Shown here piece after piece: positions 27,332 to 36,198 of a DNA stretch of 64,000 bases. This DNA is from Pseudopedobacter sp965218985 (GTDB taxonomy: Bacteria; Bacteroidota; Bacteroidia; Sphingobacteriales; Sphingobacteriaceae): NCBI GenBank assembly GCA_965218985.1, contig CBDCMP010000007.1, positions 310,001 through 374,000 of the forward strand, in the 5' to 3' direction. The notes under the pieces were generated by a model. The model had not been told where the DNA came from. It was given only the letters and a program-made list of their open reading frames with translations, and made no database searches. Every line of letters begins with the position of its first letter. The stretch's first letter is position 1. A program made the translations under genes and the position numbers.

Positions 27332-28494
27332 TTTTTACCAAAATATTTTTCAACGAGTTCATCATAAGAAGGCAATGCCGACGATGGCCATTTGTTGATG
27401 ACCACGCCGTCCTTCATTAACATCAAACCAGGATTAGAGCGAACCATACTTTTCAAAGGAACCGCATCGGCATAAAAGATCTCCATCACTAATTTCAAGT
27501 CTTTTGAAAATTTCGCTGCATCCTGTGCAGAATTGGAAGTTAAAAAAACGGTCCTGATATTGAAATCTCCCACTGCATTGATAGCTATCGCATTGATATC
27601 TCCAACGGCCTTCTGATTCGTTTTTGATAAATTCCAGCCGACAGCTATCAGGTTATAGTAGGGATTTTCAAAAATCTCTTTCGTGTAATTTACCCCTTGT
27701 GAATCATAGACGTTTAAATCTTTAATCTTTGGCTGATATCCTACTTTAACCAATTGCGGATCCGAAGAAGAGACCAACTCCCAATCCGGATTTTCATATA
27801 TCTTGGTTTTAAGATATTCTTTGTCCGTCATCTCCTTTTGTTTACCCGTTTTTTTATTCTTTAAAGTATAGACGATCTGATATTCGTCCTGTGGTGCCCC
27901 TTTTGGGATTTTCATGGATTCAGGAATATTAGCGTCTATCTTATAGGGTAGAAAATCTATGACCGGCAAAAAAGTATAAGTGTACAATCCAAACAAAACA
28001 GGGATTAGAAAGGTCAAACCTGTCACCCATACGGCAGTGTTCCTATTCTTTGAAACGGGCTTAATCTTCGTCTTTTGCGTGAAAAGAAAAATAATAAGCA
28101 GTAATAAAATCAAATCTTTGGAGAATGACTGCCATGGTGTCAATGGAATCGCATCTCCAAAACATCCACAGGTTTTTACCACATCAAAAGCGGCTGAATA
28201 AAAGGTGAGGAAAGTGAAGAAGATGATCAATGACAGCAGTCCCCACATCACTTTTTTTGCATAAAATCCTGTTAAGAGCATCACCCCAAGTATCACTTCC
28301 AGGGAACACAAAAATATAGAGAGACCCACAGCTACTGGGTTTAAGAACACCAAATGAAAAACCTCAAAGTACTCCTCCAATTTATAGGAGAAGCCTAGCG
28401 GGTCATTCAGTTTGATTAATCCGGAAAAGATAAACAGACAACCCACCAGCATGCTGGCGATCCAGATCAATATATGTGTAGATTTATTTTGCAT
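27328..28494 (-). CDS. BT_3928-like DoxX-family membrane protein with thioredoxin-like tail
   Basis: The protein has 388 residues. Four hydrophobic helices occupy about residues 8-135 in a DoxX/MauE-like arrangement (FIFSGLIKLNDPLGFSYKLEEYF, TCGCFGDAIPLTPWQSFSKD with a C-x-C). A fifth helix is at about 153-176. A soluble extracytoplasmic domain follows, whose end (MEIFYADAVPLKSMVRSNPG to YDELVEKYFGKN) resembles a thioredoxin fold without a CxxC. It probably concerns redox or protein-thiol chemistry in the envelope. It lies between DUF1599 and the permease in a tight run. Confidence 0.75.
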   Translation of the reverse strand: MQNKSTHILIWIASMLVGCLFIFSGLIKLNDPLGFSYKLEEYFEVFHLVFLNPVAVGLSIFLCSLEVILGVMLLTGFYAKKVMWGLLSLIIFFTFLTFYSAAFDVVKTCGCFGDAIPLTPWQSFSKDLILLLLIIFLFTQKTKIKPVSKNRNTAVWVTGLTFLIPVLFGLYTYTFLPVIDFLPYKIDANIPESMKIPKGAPQDEYQIVYTLKNKKTGKQKEMTDKEYLKTKIYENPDWELVSSSDPQLVKVGYQPKIKDLNVYDSQGVNYTKEIFENPYYNLIAVGWNLSKTNQKAVGDINAIAINAVGDFNIRTVFLTSNSAQDAAKFSKDLKLVMEIFYADAVPLKSMVRSNPGLMLMKDGVVINKWPSSALPSYDELVEKYFGKN

Positions 28495-28497
28495 AGC

Positions 28498-29043
28498 TTA
28501 TTCAGCCATCCCTAACTTGATCAAAGCAAAGATGGAATAATTCATCATATCCTGATAATTCGCTTTCACACCTTCAGAAGCTAAGGTTTTACCCTGATTA
28601 TCTTCAATTTGTTTTACCCTTAATATCTTCATCAGTATCAAATCTGTAAGAGAACTTACCCGCATATCACGCCACACTTCTCCATAATCATGATTTTTAG
28701 CGAACATCAGCTCCTTGGTTTCCTTTACCATCTCCTCAAAACTCAACATTACTTCATCCGCATCCAATTCATTGGGAGCAGTTTCATCCAACGCCAGCTG
28801 GATAACGGCTATCACACAATAATTGATGATGCCGATATATTCTCCAACAATATCCTCACCAACCTTACTCACTTTTTTATCCTCCAAAGTTCTGATCCTT
28901 TGTGCTTTGATGAAAATTTGATCAGTGATGGATGAAGGTCTAAGGATACGCCAGGCGGTGCCGTAATCTCTTGTTTTCTTCACGAAAAGCTCCTTACAAA
29001 TTTTTATGATTGCGTCGTATTCTGCGGAAGTGTGATGTGCCAA
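28498..29043 (-). CDS. DUF1599 protein with internal duplication
   Basis: The protein has 181 residues. It contains two copies of the same about 60-residue unit: CKELFVKKTRDYGTAWRILRPSSITDQIFIKAQRI (about 16-50) and TKELMFAKNHDYGEVWRDMRVSSLTDLILMKILRV (about 111-145). Both keep K-x-x-DYG-x-x-WR-x-x-R-x-SS-x-TD. The family (nucleotide-modification-associated in some annotations) has no proven function. It starts 51 bp from the divergent folP gene and heads the run that ends in aroK. Confidence 0.82.
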   Translation of the reverse strand: MAHHTSAEYDAIIKICKELFVKKTRDYGTAWRILRPSSITDQIFIKAQRIRTLEDKKVSKVGEDIVGEYIGIINYCVIAVIQLALDETAPNELDADEVMLSFEEMVKETKELMFAKNHDYGEVWRDMRVSSLTDLILMKILRVKQIEDNQGKTLASEGVKANYQDMMNYSIFALIKLGMAE

Positions 29044-29094
29044 AAATTTAAATGTTTGTTTTAACGATGAATTAATGCCTATTTTGCCTTATCA

Positions 29095-29961
29095 ATGGCG
29101 GATAAAGATACATTTTTTCAGGTGAATACCACGATGAATGCGGGAGGTCGCATCATAGATTTGACAGTACCTAAAGTAATGGGAATTATCAATCTCACTC
29201 CCGATTCTTTCTTTTCAGCCAGCCGTGCTCAATCTGAAAAAGAGATTTTAAAGCAGGCGGAGCAGCTGCTCTATGAAGGTGCTGATTTTCTAGACCTCGG
29301 TGCTTATTCTAGTCGTCCGGATGCAGAAGACCTCTCTTCGGAGGAGGAGGAACACAGGTTGATTCCTGCCATCAAAATCATCGCCAATCAATTTCCTGAA
29401 GCAGTGTTATCTGTGGACACTTTCAGAGCCCGAATTGCCGAAAAGGCTATGGAGTGCGGAGCCCATCTTATCAATGACATCTCGGGAGGTGCTTTGGACG
29501 ATGAAATGTTTGAAACGGCTGAGAGACTCAAAGTGCCTTACATCCTGATGCATATGAAAGGCACACCTAAAACCATGAAAAACCTGAATCAATACGGAAA
29601 TATGATGCAAGAGATCAGCTTTTATTTCTCTGAAAAGATTCATAGCTTAAAGGATGCGGGTGTTCGTGACATTATCCTTGATCCGGGATTTGGTTTCGCA
29701 AAAAACATCGACCAGAATTATCACCTGCTCCATCACCTGGCAGATTTGAGGATGTTCGGGTATCCGGTTTTAGCTGGGCTGTCCAGAAAATCCATGATTT
29801 GGAAGAAATTACATATCCAGCCTGAGGAAGCACTGAACGGGACCACTGTTTTAAACACCATTGCACTTCAAAACGGAGCAAATATATTAAGGGTGCACGA
29901 TGTGAAGGAGGCTAAGCAGGCCATAAAGATACTGAACCTCTTAAAAACCAATAGTGTTTAA
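29095..29961 (+). CDS. folP: Dihydropteroate synthase
   Basis: This 288-residue TIM-barrel enzyme has the family motifs MGIINLTPDSFF (about 29-40), GADFLDLGAYSSRP (about 61-74), the SVDTF strand, INDISGG and DPGFGFAK. It condenses para-aminobenzoate with the pterin diphosphate in folate synthesis and is the sulfonamide target. It is followed closely by cdaA; the two probably share a transcript. Confidence 0.93.
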   Translation: MADKDTFFQVNTTMNAGGRIIDLTVPKVMGIINLTPDSFFSASRAQSEKEILKQAEQLLYEGADFLDLGAYSSRPDAEDLSSEEEEHRLIPAIKIIANQFPEAVLSVDTFRARIAEKAMECGAHLINDISGGALDDEMFETAERLKVPYILMHMKGTPKTMKNLNQYGNMMQEISFYFSEKIHSLKDAGVRDIILDPGFGFAKNIDQNYHLLHHLADLRMFGYPVLAGLSRKSMIWKKLHIQPEEALNGTTVLNTIALQNGANILRVHDVKEAKQAIKILNLLKTNSV

Positions 29962-29987
29962 ACTAATTGTTTTTCTTATTTTGGTTG

Positions 29988-30779
29988 ATGGATTTTGTAG
30001 ATTTTAATTTTCTTAAACTTACCGTACTGGATGTGGTGGATATGATTTTGGTTGCCGTCATCATCTATTATATCTACAACCTTATTCGTGGAACCATAGC
30101 GGTCAACATCTTCATCGGTTTCATCATCATCTATATTCTTTATTTTTTGACAGATGCACTACACATGAAACTCCTTTCGGGAATTTTAGGAAGTTTTGTA
30201 AGTGTAGGTTTCATTGCTTTAATCGTGGTTTTTCAGCAGGAGATTCGCCGGTTTCTTTTAACCATTGGTAAAAATATCTCCTTAAAAAACCGGACCTGGC
30301 TAAAATACTTCTTCAGAAAAGAGGAGATGGAACGCAATAATACGGCCAAGGTAAAGCCCATCATTGATGCTTGTAAGACCATGAAGAAAACCAGAACCGG
30401 AGCACTCATTGTATTCGCCAAATATTTTGAACAGGATGCATTTGTGAACAGTGGCGAGATAATGGACGCCAAAATATCCAAACGTTTATTGGAAAGTATT
30501 TTTCAGAAGCACAGTCCTTTACATGATGGTGCCGTGATCATCTCAGAAAATAAAATAAAATCTGCCAGTTGTATCCTGCCTTTAACAGAGAATGACAAAT
30601 TACCTGCACAGTTTGGTTTGCGACACAGGGCAGGCATCGGTGTGACAGAATCCAGCGATGCCACTGCACTTATTGTCTCTGAGGAGACGGGTGAAATCTC
30701 CTATGCGCAACAAGGCAGGGTAAAAATGAACATCAGCTTCACGGATTTGGAACGCTTACTGAATAAAGATTTTAATTGA
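29988..30779 (+). CDS. cdaA: Diadenylate cyclase CdaA
   Basis: With ATG at 29988 the protein is 263 residues; a TTG at 29967 would extend it by 7. Three N-terminal helices (to about residue 85) are followed by the DAC domain with the catalytic DGA motif (SPLHDGAVIIS) and the RHR motif (FGLRHRAGIG). It makes c-di-AMP from two ATP at the membrane, a signal for potassium and osmotic balance and cell-wall state. No CdaR or GlmM gene is adjacent. Linkage to folP is visible here. Confidence 0.92.
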   Translation: MDFVDFNFLKLTVLDVVDMILVAVIIYYIYNLIRGTIAVNIFIGFIIIYILYFLTDALHMKLLSGILGSFVSVGFIALIVVFQQEIRRFLLTIGKNISLKNRTWLKYFFRKEEMERNNTAKVKPIIDACKTMKKTRTGALIVFAKYFEQDAFVNSGEIMDAKISKRLLESIFQKHSPLHDGAVIISENKIKSASCILPLTENDKLPAQFGLRHRAGIGVTESSDATALIVSEETGEISYAQQGRVKMNISFTDLERLLNKDFN

Positions 30780-30828
30780 TGCCCCCACTAAATGACATTC
30801 GGTAAAAGAAAGTTTACGAGTTAAAGGA

Positions 30829-30836
30829 TAAATTTG
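30829..30836 (+). promoter_or_regulatory. Candidate -7 promoter element for the GT2 gene
   Basis: TAAATTTG is an exact TAnnTTTG match, 19 bp upstream of the GT2 start codon. No clear -33 TTG was found. Confidence 0.4.
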
Positions 30837-30855
30837 CGACGATCAAATTTTATAT

Positions 30856-31797
30856 ATGGAACTCTCTTTAATCATCACTATAAAAAACGAAGAACAAAAC
30901 ATTAATCCCCTGCATGAAGCTATTCATACCGCTTTGGTTGGTATTGATTACGAACTGATCTTTGTGGATGACGGTTCAACCGACTCTTCAGTGCTGGAGA
31001 TCCAGAAATTAAAAAGTGAACGCGTCAAATTATTGGTTTTAAGGAAGAATTACGGCCAAAGCACCGCCATGACAGCAGGAATTGATGCCGCCGAAGGAAA
31101 ATATATTGCGCTCATAGATGGAGATCTGCAAAATGATCCTTCTGATATTCCAATGATGTTGGATAAACTGACAACAGAGGATTGGGATGTGGTGGCAGGA
31201 AATAGAAAAGATAGAAAAGACGGCGCAGTGTTAAGAAAGATTCCCAGTAAAATCGCTAATGCCATTATCAGGAGCACCACCGACGTCCATATTTTAGATT
31301 ACGGCTGCACACTCAAGGTCTTCAGAAAAGAGATTGCAAAAGATTTAGGATTGTATGGAGAATTGCATCGTTTCATTCCGGTTTTGGCTGCATTACAGGG
31401 TGCCAGAATTGTGCAGGTTGACGTGAAGCACCACCCCCGCCAATTCGGCCAAAGCAAGTACGGCATCAACCGGACCTTTAAAGTGATGGCTGATTTGATC
31501 ACGATGCTGTTCTTTAGAAAGTACATGCAAAAACCTATGCACTTGTTTGGTGGATTAGGATTTTCTGTGCTGGCCATCGGCATCGCCATCAATGTTTATC
31601 TTTTCATACTGAAACTGTTGGAACATGATATCTGGGGGAAACCCTTGTTGATTTTGGGCATCATCATGTTGCTGGCAGGCATACAGTTCATCACTTTCGG
31701 CTTACTGGCCGAAGTGAACATGCGAACTTATTATGAATCTCAAGATAAAAAACCTTACCAGATCAGGCGTATCTATCAATCAAAAAATGAAGCTTAA
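30856..31797 (+). CDS. Family 2 glycosyltransferase, DPM1/GtrB-like, with membrane tail
   Basis: The protein has 313 residues. The GT-A fold shows nucleotide-binding DDGSTD (about 38-43), metal-binding DGDLQNDP and QFGQSKYG. Two C-terminal helices lie at about 233-255 and 266-290. Enzymes of this type load a sugar onto polyprenyl phosphate at the inner membrane. It is followed by an LPG_synthase_TM protein with an 11-bp overlap and a convergent GT39 gene, a plausible lipid-linked-sugar set that modifies envelope glycans or lipids. Confidence 0.87.
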   Translation: MELSLIITIKNEEQNINPLHEAIHTALVGIDYELIFVDDGSTDSSVLEIQKLKSERVKLLVLRKNYGQSTAMTAGIDAAEGKYIALIDGDLQNDPSDIPMMLDKLTTEDWDVVAGNRKDRKDGAVLRKIPSKIANAIIRSTTDVHILDYGCTLKVFRKEIAKDLGLYGELHRFIPVLAALQGARIVQVDVKHHPRQFGQSKYGINRTFKVMADLITMLFFRKYMQKPMHLFGGLGFSVLAIGIAINVYLFILKLLEHDIWGKPLLILGIIMLLAGIQFITFGLLAEVNMRTYYESQDKKPYQIRRIYQSKNEA

Positions 31798-32644
31798 AAG
31801 TTGGCTTAAATTTACGCTAAAGGTCATATTCAGTGCGGTTTGTCTTTATTATATCTCCACTAAAATAGATTTTTCAAGGTTCTTTGAACTTCTGAAAACC
31901 ATCCATGTTTTTTGGGCCTGTATCGCTACGGTATGTTTCATTTCATCAAAAATCATTGGTTCTTTCAGACTCAATATCTATTTGAGAAATATTGATATTC
32001 ATCTTCCTGAAAGGGAAAATTTAAGACTTTATTGGCTTGGGATGTTTTACAACCTTTTTCTTCCCGGCGGAATTGGCGGCGACGCCTATAAAATCATCAT
32101 CCTGCAAAAAAAATTCAATAAAGGCTACAGGAGCATCAGTGCCGCTATTTTATTGGATAGGATCTCCGGGTTGGTGGCTTTGGTCGCCCTTGCTGTTTTA
32201 TGCTCTTTTTTCTTAAAAATCCCGCTATGGTATCCTGTTGCGGGAGCTTTTGGTTTTGTAATAGGATATGCGGTGTACCGATTCATTTTAAACAGGTATT
32301 TCACTTCTCATATCACCAATCTAACTAAAACAGATTTGTTAGGTTTAGTGGTTCAACTGCTACAAGGAGCCTGTATCATCGCCATCGCCAATGCTTTATC
32401 CACAGCGCAAAATTTATTCGCCTTATTAACCATCTTTTACATCTCGTCTTTAAGCACCTTATTGCCTCTTTCTGTAGGAGGATTGGGAGCGAGAGAGCTC
32501 ATTTTCCTTTTTGGAGCTAAATACTTAGGGTTCCCTCAGGAGACTTCAGTGAGTTTGAGCCTGGTCTTTTACATGATCAGTGCAGTGGTTTCGCTGTTTG
32601 GAGTTTATGATGTATTCAGTAGAGGTTTCAGTTCAAAAGAATGA
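31787..32644 (+). CDS. LPG_synthase_TM (UPF0104) family membrane protein
   Basis: I choose ATG 31787 (285 residues), which overlaps the GT2 gene by 11 bp and begins KLKSWLKFTLKVIFSAVCLYY; the frame is open back to 31733. It has about 6-8 hydrophobic helices and the family motifs FYNLFLPGGIGGDAYKI and LLPLSVGGLGARE. Members are flippase-like or lysyl-phosphatidylglycerol-synthase membrane domains; this one lacks the soluble aminoacyl-transferase domain. A role in moving the lipid-linked sugar made by the GT2 is inferred from context. Confidence 0.8.
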   Translation: MKLKSWLKFTLKVIFSAVCLYYISTKIDFSRFFELLKTIHVFWACIATVCFISSKIIGSFRLNIYLRNIDIHLPERENLRLYWLGMFYNLFLPGGIGGDAYKIIILQKKFNKGYRSISAAILLDRISGLVALVALAVLCSFFLKIPLWYPVAGAFGFVIGYAVYRFILNRYFTSHITNLTKTDLLGLVVQLLQGACIIAIANALSTAQNLFALLTIFYISSLSTLLPLSVGGLGARELIFLFGAKYLGFPQETSVSLSLVFYMISAVVSLFGVYDVFSRGFSSKE

Positions 32645-32650
32645 ATTCCG

Positions 32651-34324
32651 TTAATTTACTTTAACCAGATAAGTCTTTTTCAATAGCTCACTTCTGGTAT
32701 CAGGATTCAGAAATTTTCCTTTAAGTCTCGTAATGCCATATTCTTCTCTGCTGATCAAATCAGAAACAGTTGCTACATTTTTAATATCCTGTAAGCCCTC
32801 CTCATTGGTTAAAATCCACGCCGTTTCTTTATGATTCTTAATTTCATTCAAACTGATGGAAGGCGTAAGATTTTTGTTGTAGAAATCAAAAGTGTGCTGG
32901 TGATCCTTATATTCATAGATGCTTTCCAAGGGGATGTTCCGCTTTTTAATTTCCTGAGGCAGCGTGGTGCCGGCGTCGTATTGAACCAATTGAGGATAGA
33001 AATTACCATTCATCAATACATTTACCAATACGCTGCTCAGTACAGAGATGATGATTGTTTTTCTAACGATTTCCTGTTTTTTGAAAAATGTCCAGATGAT
33101 CATCACGAAAAAGAAAAGTGCCATCAATCCTATCCACACTGATGTTACCGGAAAAACCCACAATGATAAAATGCCCGATAGCAATAAGCAAACTGCGACC
33201 ACAAAATATTGCACTCCTAAATAAACCTTTAACGTCTTCCGCCTGTTTTCGCGGATATTTATAAAAAATTGAGCGGCTGTGATGATCCCAAAAATTGGAA
33301 ATAAGATATTGAGGTAATGGGGTAATTTGAATTTTGAAGAGGAGATGATCGCCATCATGATGATGAGTGCTCCAAGAGAAAGGAATTCTGTCCCTTTGAT
33401 GTATTTGAACTTGTTTTTAACAAAAAATATGAACCGATCCAAAATGGCATGATAAGTCAATAAACAGAAAGGGAGAAAAGCCCATAGCATGGTGTGTAAG
33501 AAAAAGAAATAGTCAACTTTTGATTTCCCCCAATGTTCACCATCCATCCTTTCAAAATTTTGAGACCAAAGGATGAATTTAACTCCTGAGATATGGGTCA
33601 TTCCCCTGATCACTTTCTCCGGATGCAAATCATATTGAATATAGTAAGCGTAGAGTACCGGGGAAATAAAAACCCAAAAATAAACAATGGTAAATAGCCA
33701 TTTTGGATTTAAAAAGCCTTTCCAGTTTCTCTGATAAATGAGTAAGCAAAATATGGCGATACAAGGCATCACCAAACCCACCATTCCTTTCGTAGCGAAC
33801 CCCATTGCCAATCCTAAAGCTCCAAGGAGATAATTATACCATTTATCCAGATAAACAGCTTCTGACAATTGCCAGGTTGCAAATATGATGGAAGCGGTAA
33901 GGATAGCATCCATCCTCACATCCATATCAGCCAGTATAAAAGCTTGTGCACTGCCCAAAATCAAAGCTGCCAATAGACCTACATATTTTGTATATAATAA
34001 TTTCCCCAATCTATAAGTGCTGTAAATTCCCAGAAAACTTAGTAGAATTGAAGGCAGGCGATAAGCGATATTATTGATGCCGAATAAATTATAAGAGAAA
34101 GAGGCCAGCCAAAAATGAAGATGAGGCTTATCCAAATAATCATGCCCGTTATCAATTAAATTGATATAATCATGATGCAGAAACATATGCATAGCGATAT
34201 TGGCATGATGTGTACAATCTTCATCTATCATAGGTGCTATAAGACCCAAAAAATAAACGGAGAATAAGGCACAGAATAGCTGAAGGTAGGGGATGTTCTT
34301 TAGCGTATCATCACTCATGATCAA
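32651..34324 (-). CDS. ArnT-like glycosyltransferase (GT39/GT83 family)
   Basis: This 557-residue multipass protein opens with the periplasmic loop motif MIDEDCTHHANIAMHM, including an acidic pair, then DYLDKPHLHFWLASFSYNLFG, matching PMT/ArnT enzymes that take sugars from polyprenyl phosphate carriers. About 11-12 helices follow and then a soluble tail (about 440-557). It likely glycosylates lipid A, another lipid or proteins on the outer face of the inner membrane. It converges on the GT2/LPG_synthase pair with only 6 bp between stop codons. Confidence 0.85.
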   Translation of the reverse strand: MIMSDDTLKNIPYLQLFCALFSVYFLGLIAPMIDEDCTHHANIAMHMFLHHDYINLIDNGHDYLDKPHLHFWLASFSYNLFGINNIAYRLPSILLSFLGIYSTYRLGKLLYTKYVGLLAALILGSAQAFILADMDVRMDAILTASIIFATWQLSEAVYLDKWYNYLLGALGLAMGFATKGMVGLVMPCIAIFCLLIYQRNWKGFLNPKWLFTIVYFWVFISPVLYAYYIQYDLHPEKVIRGMTHISGVKFILWSQNFERMDGEHWGKSKVDYFFFLHTMLWAFLPFCLLTYHAILDRFIFFVKNKFKYIKGTEFLSLGALIIMMAIISSSKFKLPHYLNILFPIFGIITAAQFFINIRENRRKTLKVYLGVQYFVVAVCLLLSGILSLWVFPVTSVWIGLMALFFFVMIIWTFFKKQEIVRKTIIISVLSSVLVNVLMNGNFYPQLVQYDAGTTLPQEIKKRNIPLESIYEYKDHQHTFDFYNKNLTPSISLNEIKNHKETAWILTNEEGLQDIKNVATVSDLISREEYGITRLKGKFLNPDTRSELLKKTYLVKVN

Positions 34325-34531
34325 GGCAGATTCATATATTTATAAAAATAAGCTGTCTTTAAACAACCTTTATTAACAACATGTAAAAATAAGCGTTATA
34401 ACTTAAATTAAATGAAGCGTGTATAAGCTTATTGTAATAAAATCCTTATTTCTTCGCTGACGTTTTTGTACAGGTCATAAATAATAAATACTGGACTGCT
34501 TTTTGAAAGCAGTTCAATTTATCATCAAAAA

Positions 34532-35242
34532 ATGAAAGAGAATCTAACGTTGAAAAAAAATTCTGCCCTCAAAAAGAAATCACATTTCATCATTGGCGAT
34601 GTGCATGGTTGTTTACCCACTTTAAAAGCCTTACTTAAACACTGGCAACCAAAAGAGCAGCAATTGATCTCTGTTGGTGATATTGTAGGGCATGGGAAAT
34701 ATAGTCCCCAGACTGTTGAATATTTAAAAGGAATCATTAAAGAAAATCCAGACACCGTGATTTTACGGGGAAATCACGAAGAACAGTTCCATAGACATTG
34801 CCTGGAAGAATTTAATGATGATTGGTATGAAAAAACCGGAGAAGATACTTTCAAAGAATATTTAATGTACGGCAGGCAAATTGATCCAGATGCAAAATGG
34901 TTTTCACAACTTCCGCTTCATTTTGAAACTTCCTATTTACTGGTCTCTCATGCAGGTGTTTCCCACACAGACGAACCTTTCAATTCGGAGAATCCCGAAG
35001 GCGTGGTTTGGCACAGGAGTGAAATAAAAAAATTAGATCAATTGCAGGTTTATGGACATACCCCCAAAGAACAGGCTGTTTTTGATGCAAGCTCAAACGC
35101 AATCAACATAGATACAGGAGCTTATAAATGCAATAAACTGACGGCCATTGTAGTGAACAATTTGGGTGAGATAGTGGATATGGTTGACGAACCCACTCAT
35201 ACGGAGGATTTACCAAATGAAAAAGAGGAATGTATCCTATGA
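34532..35242 (+). CDS. Metallophosphoesterase (PPP/Shelphs-like)
   Basis: The protein has 236 residues with the calcineurin-like signature in order: GDVHGC (about 23-28), GDIVGHG (about 48-54), GNHEEQ (about 76-81), then SHAGVSH and a VYGHTPKEQAV motif with INIDTGAY near the end. This is the layout of diadenosine-tetraphosphatase or serine/threonine phosphatase-like enzymes. It is cytoplasmic since no signal is present. The leader contains an 8-bp hairpin (34495-34513) of unknown meaning. Confidence 0.85.
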   Translation: MKENLTLKKNSALKKKSHFIIGDVHGCLPTLKALLKHWQPKEQQLISVGDIVGHGKYSPQTVEYLKGIIKENPDTVILRGNHEEQFHRHCLEEFNDDWYEKTGEDTFKEYLMYGRQIDPDAKWFSQLPLHFETSYLLVSHAGVSHTDEPFNSENPEGVVWHRSEIKKLDQLQVYGHTPKEQAVFDASSNAINIDTGAYKCNKLTAIVVNNLGEIVDMVDEPTHTEDLPNEKEECIL

Positions 35243-35360
35243 CACCTTTTTCTTTTTTTAATTCTATATAACTTGATATAGCATATTGATTTTAGTATGT
35301 TATAAATTCTGTCATTTATACTTGTTTATCACTTTTTAAAGCCTTTTGGATTTGGAGGAA

Positions 35361-35408
35361 TGGCTATGAAGCCTGTCTGCCGACAAGGCCTAGCAATCAG
35401 GAGCAATA
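35361..35408. repeat. REP-like element, left half, copy 2
   Basis: A 24-nt stretch starting ATGAAGCCTGTCTGCC (from 35366) is identical to that at 58582, and it is followed by AGCAATCA/GAGCAATAT-like sequence as in the other copy. It lies between the convergent 34532-35242 and 35409-36143 genes. Confidence 0.6.
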
Positions 35409-36143
35409 TCATTTCATTTTAGAAACACTCCCCGAGCCTACTTTATTAACCGACAAGCTCGGTTCACCAACGTATTTTATCGAGCCAGAGCCAATGATAT
35501 TGGCCTCTAAATTCTCTTTTGCATGAACATATACATTTCCGGAACCCGCAATATTCAATTTCCCTGAATCACAAACCAGATCAGTTGCTTTTACACTCCC
35601 TGAACCAGAAATGGAGACATTCATGTTGCCTGTAGTGCCACTTAAAACCACATTTCCGGAGCCGCTCAGAGCAATTCCAGCATTTTGAGTATCCAACTGA
35701 GCACTGATCTCACCTGAACCACTTAGCTGAATATCAGCACTGGCAGAGTTCAATACACCATTCACACTTAAATTCCCTGAACCTGAAAGAATCAATCCGT
35801 CCAACTTCTTTGCAGTGATGTAGATAGTGACTTTATGACTGGAAGAAGTATTCCAATTCTTTACGTCCCTCTTCATCCTGATCTTCAAAGTTCCATTTTG
35901 AACGATGGTCTCCACTCGCTGAAGATCCTCATCATCACCTTCAATTTTCAAACTCTCCTCTTTTCCCATCTTCACCATCACATTAAAGGAACCTGAGGAA
36001 GCTATCGCATGGAAGTTATGAACCTCGCGATTTTCAGACTGCAGGAAATGATGATTTACATTTTTGAGAGCTGCATGGGATGCAGCGAAATTGAATATAA
36101 GAAGGGCAGCACTAATGCTAAAGATTTTGATAAAAGTCTTCAT
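35409..36143 (-). CDS. DUF2807 (GIN-domain) protein, second copy
   Basis: The protein has 244 residues. The signal peptide ends near AASHAA. The family motif FHAIASSGSFNVMVKMG follows. From about residue 118 there are seven GSGs-type repeats (LSGSGNLSV, LSGSGEISA, LSGSGNVVL, ISGSGSVKA, IAGSGNVYV, IGSGSIKY, VGSGSVSK), about 17-20 residues apart, consistent with a beta-solenoid. It is a paralogue of the protein at 24344-25075, with GSG instead of GSD turns. Function unknown; envelope location expected. Confidence 0.83.
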   Translation of the reverse strand: MKTFIKIFSISAALLIFNFAASHAALKNVNHHFLQSENREVHNFHAIASSGSFNVMVKMGKEESLKIEGDDEDLQRVETIVQNGTLKIRMKRDVKNWNTSSSHKVTIYITAKKLDGLILSGSGNLSVNGVLNSASADIQLSGSGEISAQLDTQNAGIALSGSGNVVLSGTTGNMNVSISGSGSVKATDLVCDSGKLNIAGSGNVYVHAKENLEANIIGSGSIKYVGEPSLSVNKVGSGSVSKMK

Positions 36144-36198
36144 GTCAAATTTTCGTTTTTTAATAAGACGACGGCACCTGAAAAAAGTTGCATCAATC

